A stretch of 6,768 nucleotides of DNA from Cohaesibacteraceae bacterium (GTDB lineage Bacteria > Pseudomonadota > Alphaproteobacteria > Rhizobiales > Cohaesibacteraceae). Each line of letters starts with the position of its first letter. Positions within the stretch are counted from its first letter, which is position 1. Positions 5,997 to 6,768 of the stretch are shown here, piece by piece. Below the pieces are notes generated by a model that was not told where the DNA came from, made no database searches, and saw nothing but the letters and a program-made list of their open reading frames with translations. Made by a program: the position numbers and the translations under genes. The stretch covers positions 6,818 through 13,585 of the forward strand of contig JAESRR010000259.1 of NCBI GenBank assembly GCA_016764535.1, read 5' to 3'.

Positions 5997-6734
5997 TTCA
6001 TAGATTTTACCCATCGCAATGATGGTATCACCCTCTGCCGGAGCGTCCCGCCCGGTGAGTTGTTCCAGATGTGCAACAATGCTTTCAAAGCGCGATACAT
6101 CCATTCCCATGGCAATTGTCCGATAGAACCGGCCAGCATTTTTCCAGTCACGTACCTGTAGGCCGGTGTTCACTTCGATCAGGGTTTCCGGCTTCACACT
6201 GCCCACCCACAAGGTTAACCGGCAACCACGAAATCCGCGATAATGCATCACCGCAATATCGGAACCTTCTGTATCAAACAGCCGATGATCGGCAAGGAAC
6301 AAACGCGACGCTGATAGATCCGGCACCCGGACATCAACACTGGTTTTGGTGGAGATAAACATCGGAGCGGCAACATCGCGCACCACATATTCGGTCTTGC
6401 TCATCGAATTATGAAACGCCAGTGCCGTATGCATATCGCTGGTTTGATACTGTCCCAAAGTCACATATCCAGCGATCGACGCGACAGCCAGAATTGCGAT
6501 TGATGCTGCAATCGGCCATGCCCTTTGACGCATCGCCGGGACGGGTGATTTTGCAGCAACACGCGATGAATGATGCATGCCATCCACGGACTTTTTCAGC
6601 TCCATAATTTTATCAAATGTCTCTTTGAGAGCCGATTCATTTTCAAGACGCGCATAGAGAGCTGTTGCGTCTTCTTTTGCCAGCTCGCCATCAGCGAGAG
6701 CATTAAGATGCTCAAACTCTGTATCAGTGATCAT
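5976..6734 (-). CDS. Single-pass membrane anti-sigma factor (probable)
   Basis: 252 aa. The N-terminal cytoplasmic part (about 1-72) begins with EFEHLNALADGELA and a run of charged helices, typical of the sigma-binding domain of anti-sigma factors. There is no HxxxCxxC, so it is not of the zinc-binding (ZAS) type. A single transmembrane helix follows at about 73-93 (WPIAASIAILAVASIAGY), then a periplasmic sensor part of about 160 aa with two cysteines (171, 251) and no domain I can name. Role: would hold an ECF sigma factor inactive at the membrane until a periplasmic signal arrives. The partner sigma would be expected immediately upstream, outside the window; the start may overlap its last codons. 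In Sinorhizobium meliloti ECF sigma factors (RpoE1/RpoE4) are reported to respond to sulfite, which makes the nearby sulfite dehydrogenase suggestive. No strong ribosome-binding site precedes the ATG, consistent with translational coupling. Confidence 0.75.
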   Translation of the reverse strand: MITDTEFEHLNALADGELAKEDATALYARLENESALKETFDKIMELKKSVDGMHHSSRVAAKSPVPAMRQRAWPIAASIAILAVASIAGYVTLGQYQTSDMHTALAFHNSMSKTEYVVRDVAAPMFISTKTSVDVRVPDLSASRLFLADHRLFDTEGSDIAVMHYRGFRGCRLTLWVGSVKPETLIEVNTGLQVRDWKNAGRFYRTIAMGMDVSRFESIVAHLEQLTGRDAPAEGDTIIAMGKIYEGAKPCA

Positions 6735-6768
6735 TCGAGATATTCTTTCTATATTCTGTTATTTTCGT
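6724..6768 (-). CDS. Possible 3' end of an upstream gene (sigma factor expected), cut by window edge
   Basis: On the minus strand one frame is open from the window edge for 14 codons (ending EYRKNISNDH) to a TGA at 6726-6724. It overlaps the anti-sigma start by 11 nt. The other two frames hit stops within the first 20 nt. ECF sigma genes often overlap their anti-sigma genes this way. The stretch is too short and AT-rich to tell coding from intergenic DNA. Confidence 0.3.
   Translation of the reverse strand, partial: TKITEYRKNISNDH

Overview
The window (about 50% GC) reads as chromosomal DNA from a Gram-negative bacterium, most likely an alphaproteobacterium. The basis is a Tat-exported sulfite-oxidase-family enzyme paired with a c550/c2-type cytochrome, and an ECF-type promoter (GGAAT-N17-CGTT) of the kind common in that class. 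A Rhodospirillales-like host is a guess; nothing here fixes the genus.

Left part (1-1692): a divergent pair. A GntR/FadR-type (FCD) repressor, cut by the left edge, is read leftwards from a GTG at 560. An N-acetylneuraminate-lyase-like class I aldolase is read rightwards from 784. The 223 bp between them hold a perfect 15-bp palindrome matching the FadR-subfamily operator pattern, two further TTGGTA boxes and promoters for both directions. This looks like a self-contained, ligand-responsive switch for catabolism of sialic acid or a related keto-acid sugar.

Middle part (1749-3914): a sulfite-oxidation module. An ECF-like promoter and a strong Shine-Dalgarno precede a Tat-exported molybdopterin sulfite dehydrogenase (431 aa). 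Next come a strong intrinsic terminator and a Sec-exported protein with two haem-binding motifs (225 aa), the likely electron acceptor, which ends in its own terminator. Sulfite would be oxidised in the periplasm and the electrons passed to the cytochrome.

Right part (3923-6768), all on the minus strand: a probable membrane anti-sigma factor (252 aa). Its start may overlap the last codons of an upstream gene that leaves the window. Downstream is a 630-aa exported protein that I do not recognise; it appears to contain the same beta-rich domain near both ends. The ECF-like promoter in front of the sulfite dehydrogenase, close to an anti-sigma gene, suggests a stress- or sulfite-responsive sigma/anti-sigma circuit. 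The sigma gene itself is not visible, so this link is inference.

No transposon, tRNA, rRNA or CRISPR array was seen, and no stretch over 300 bp lacks a gene.
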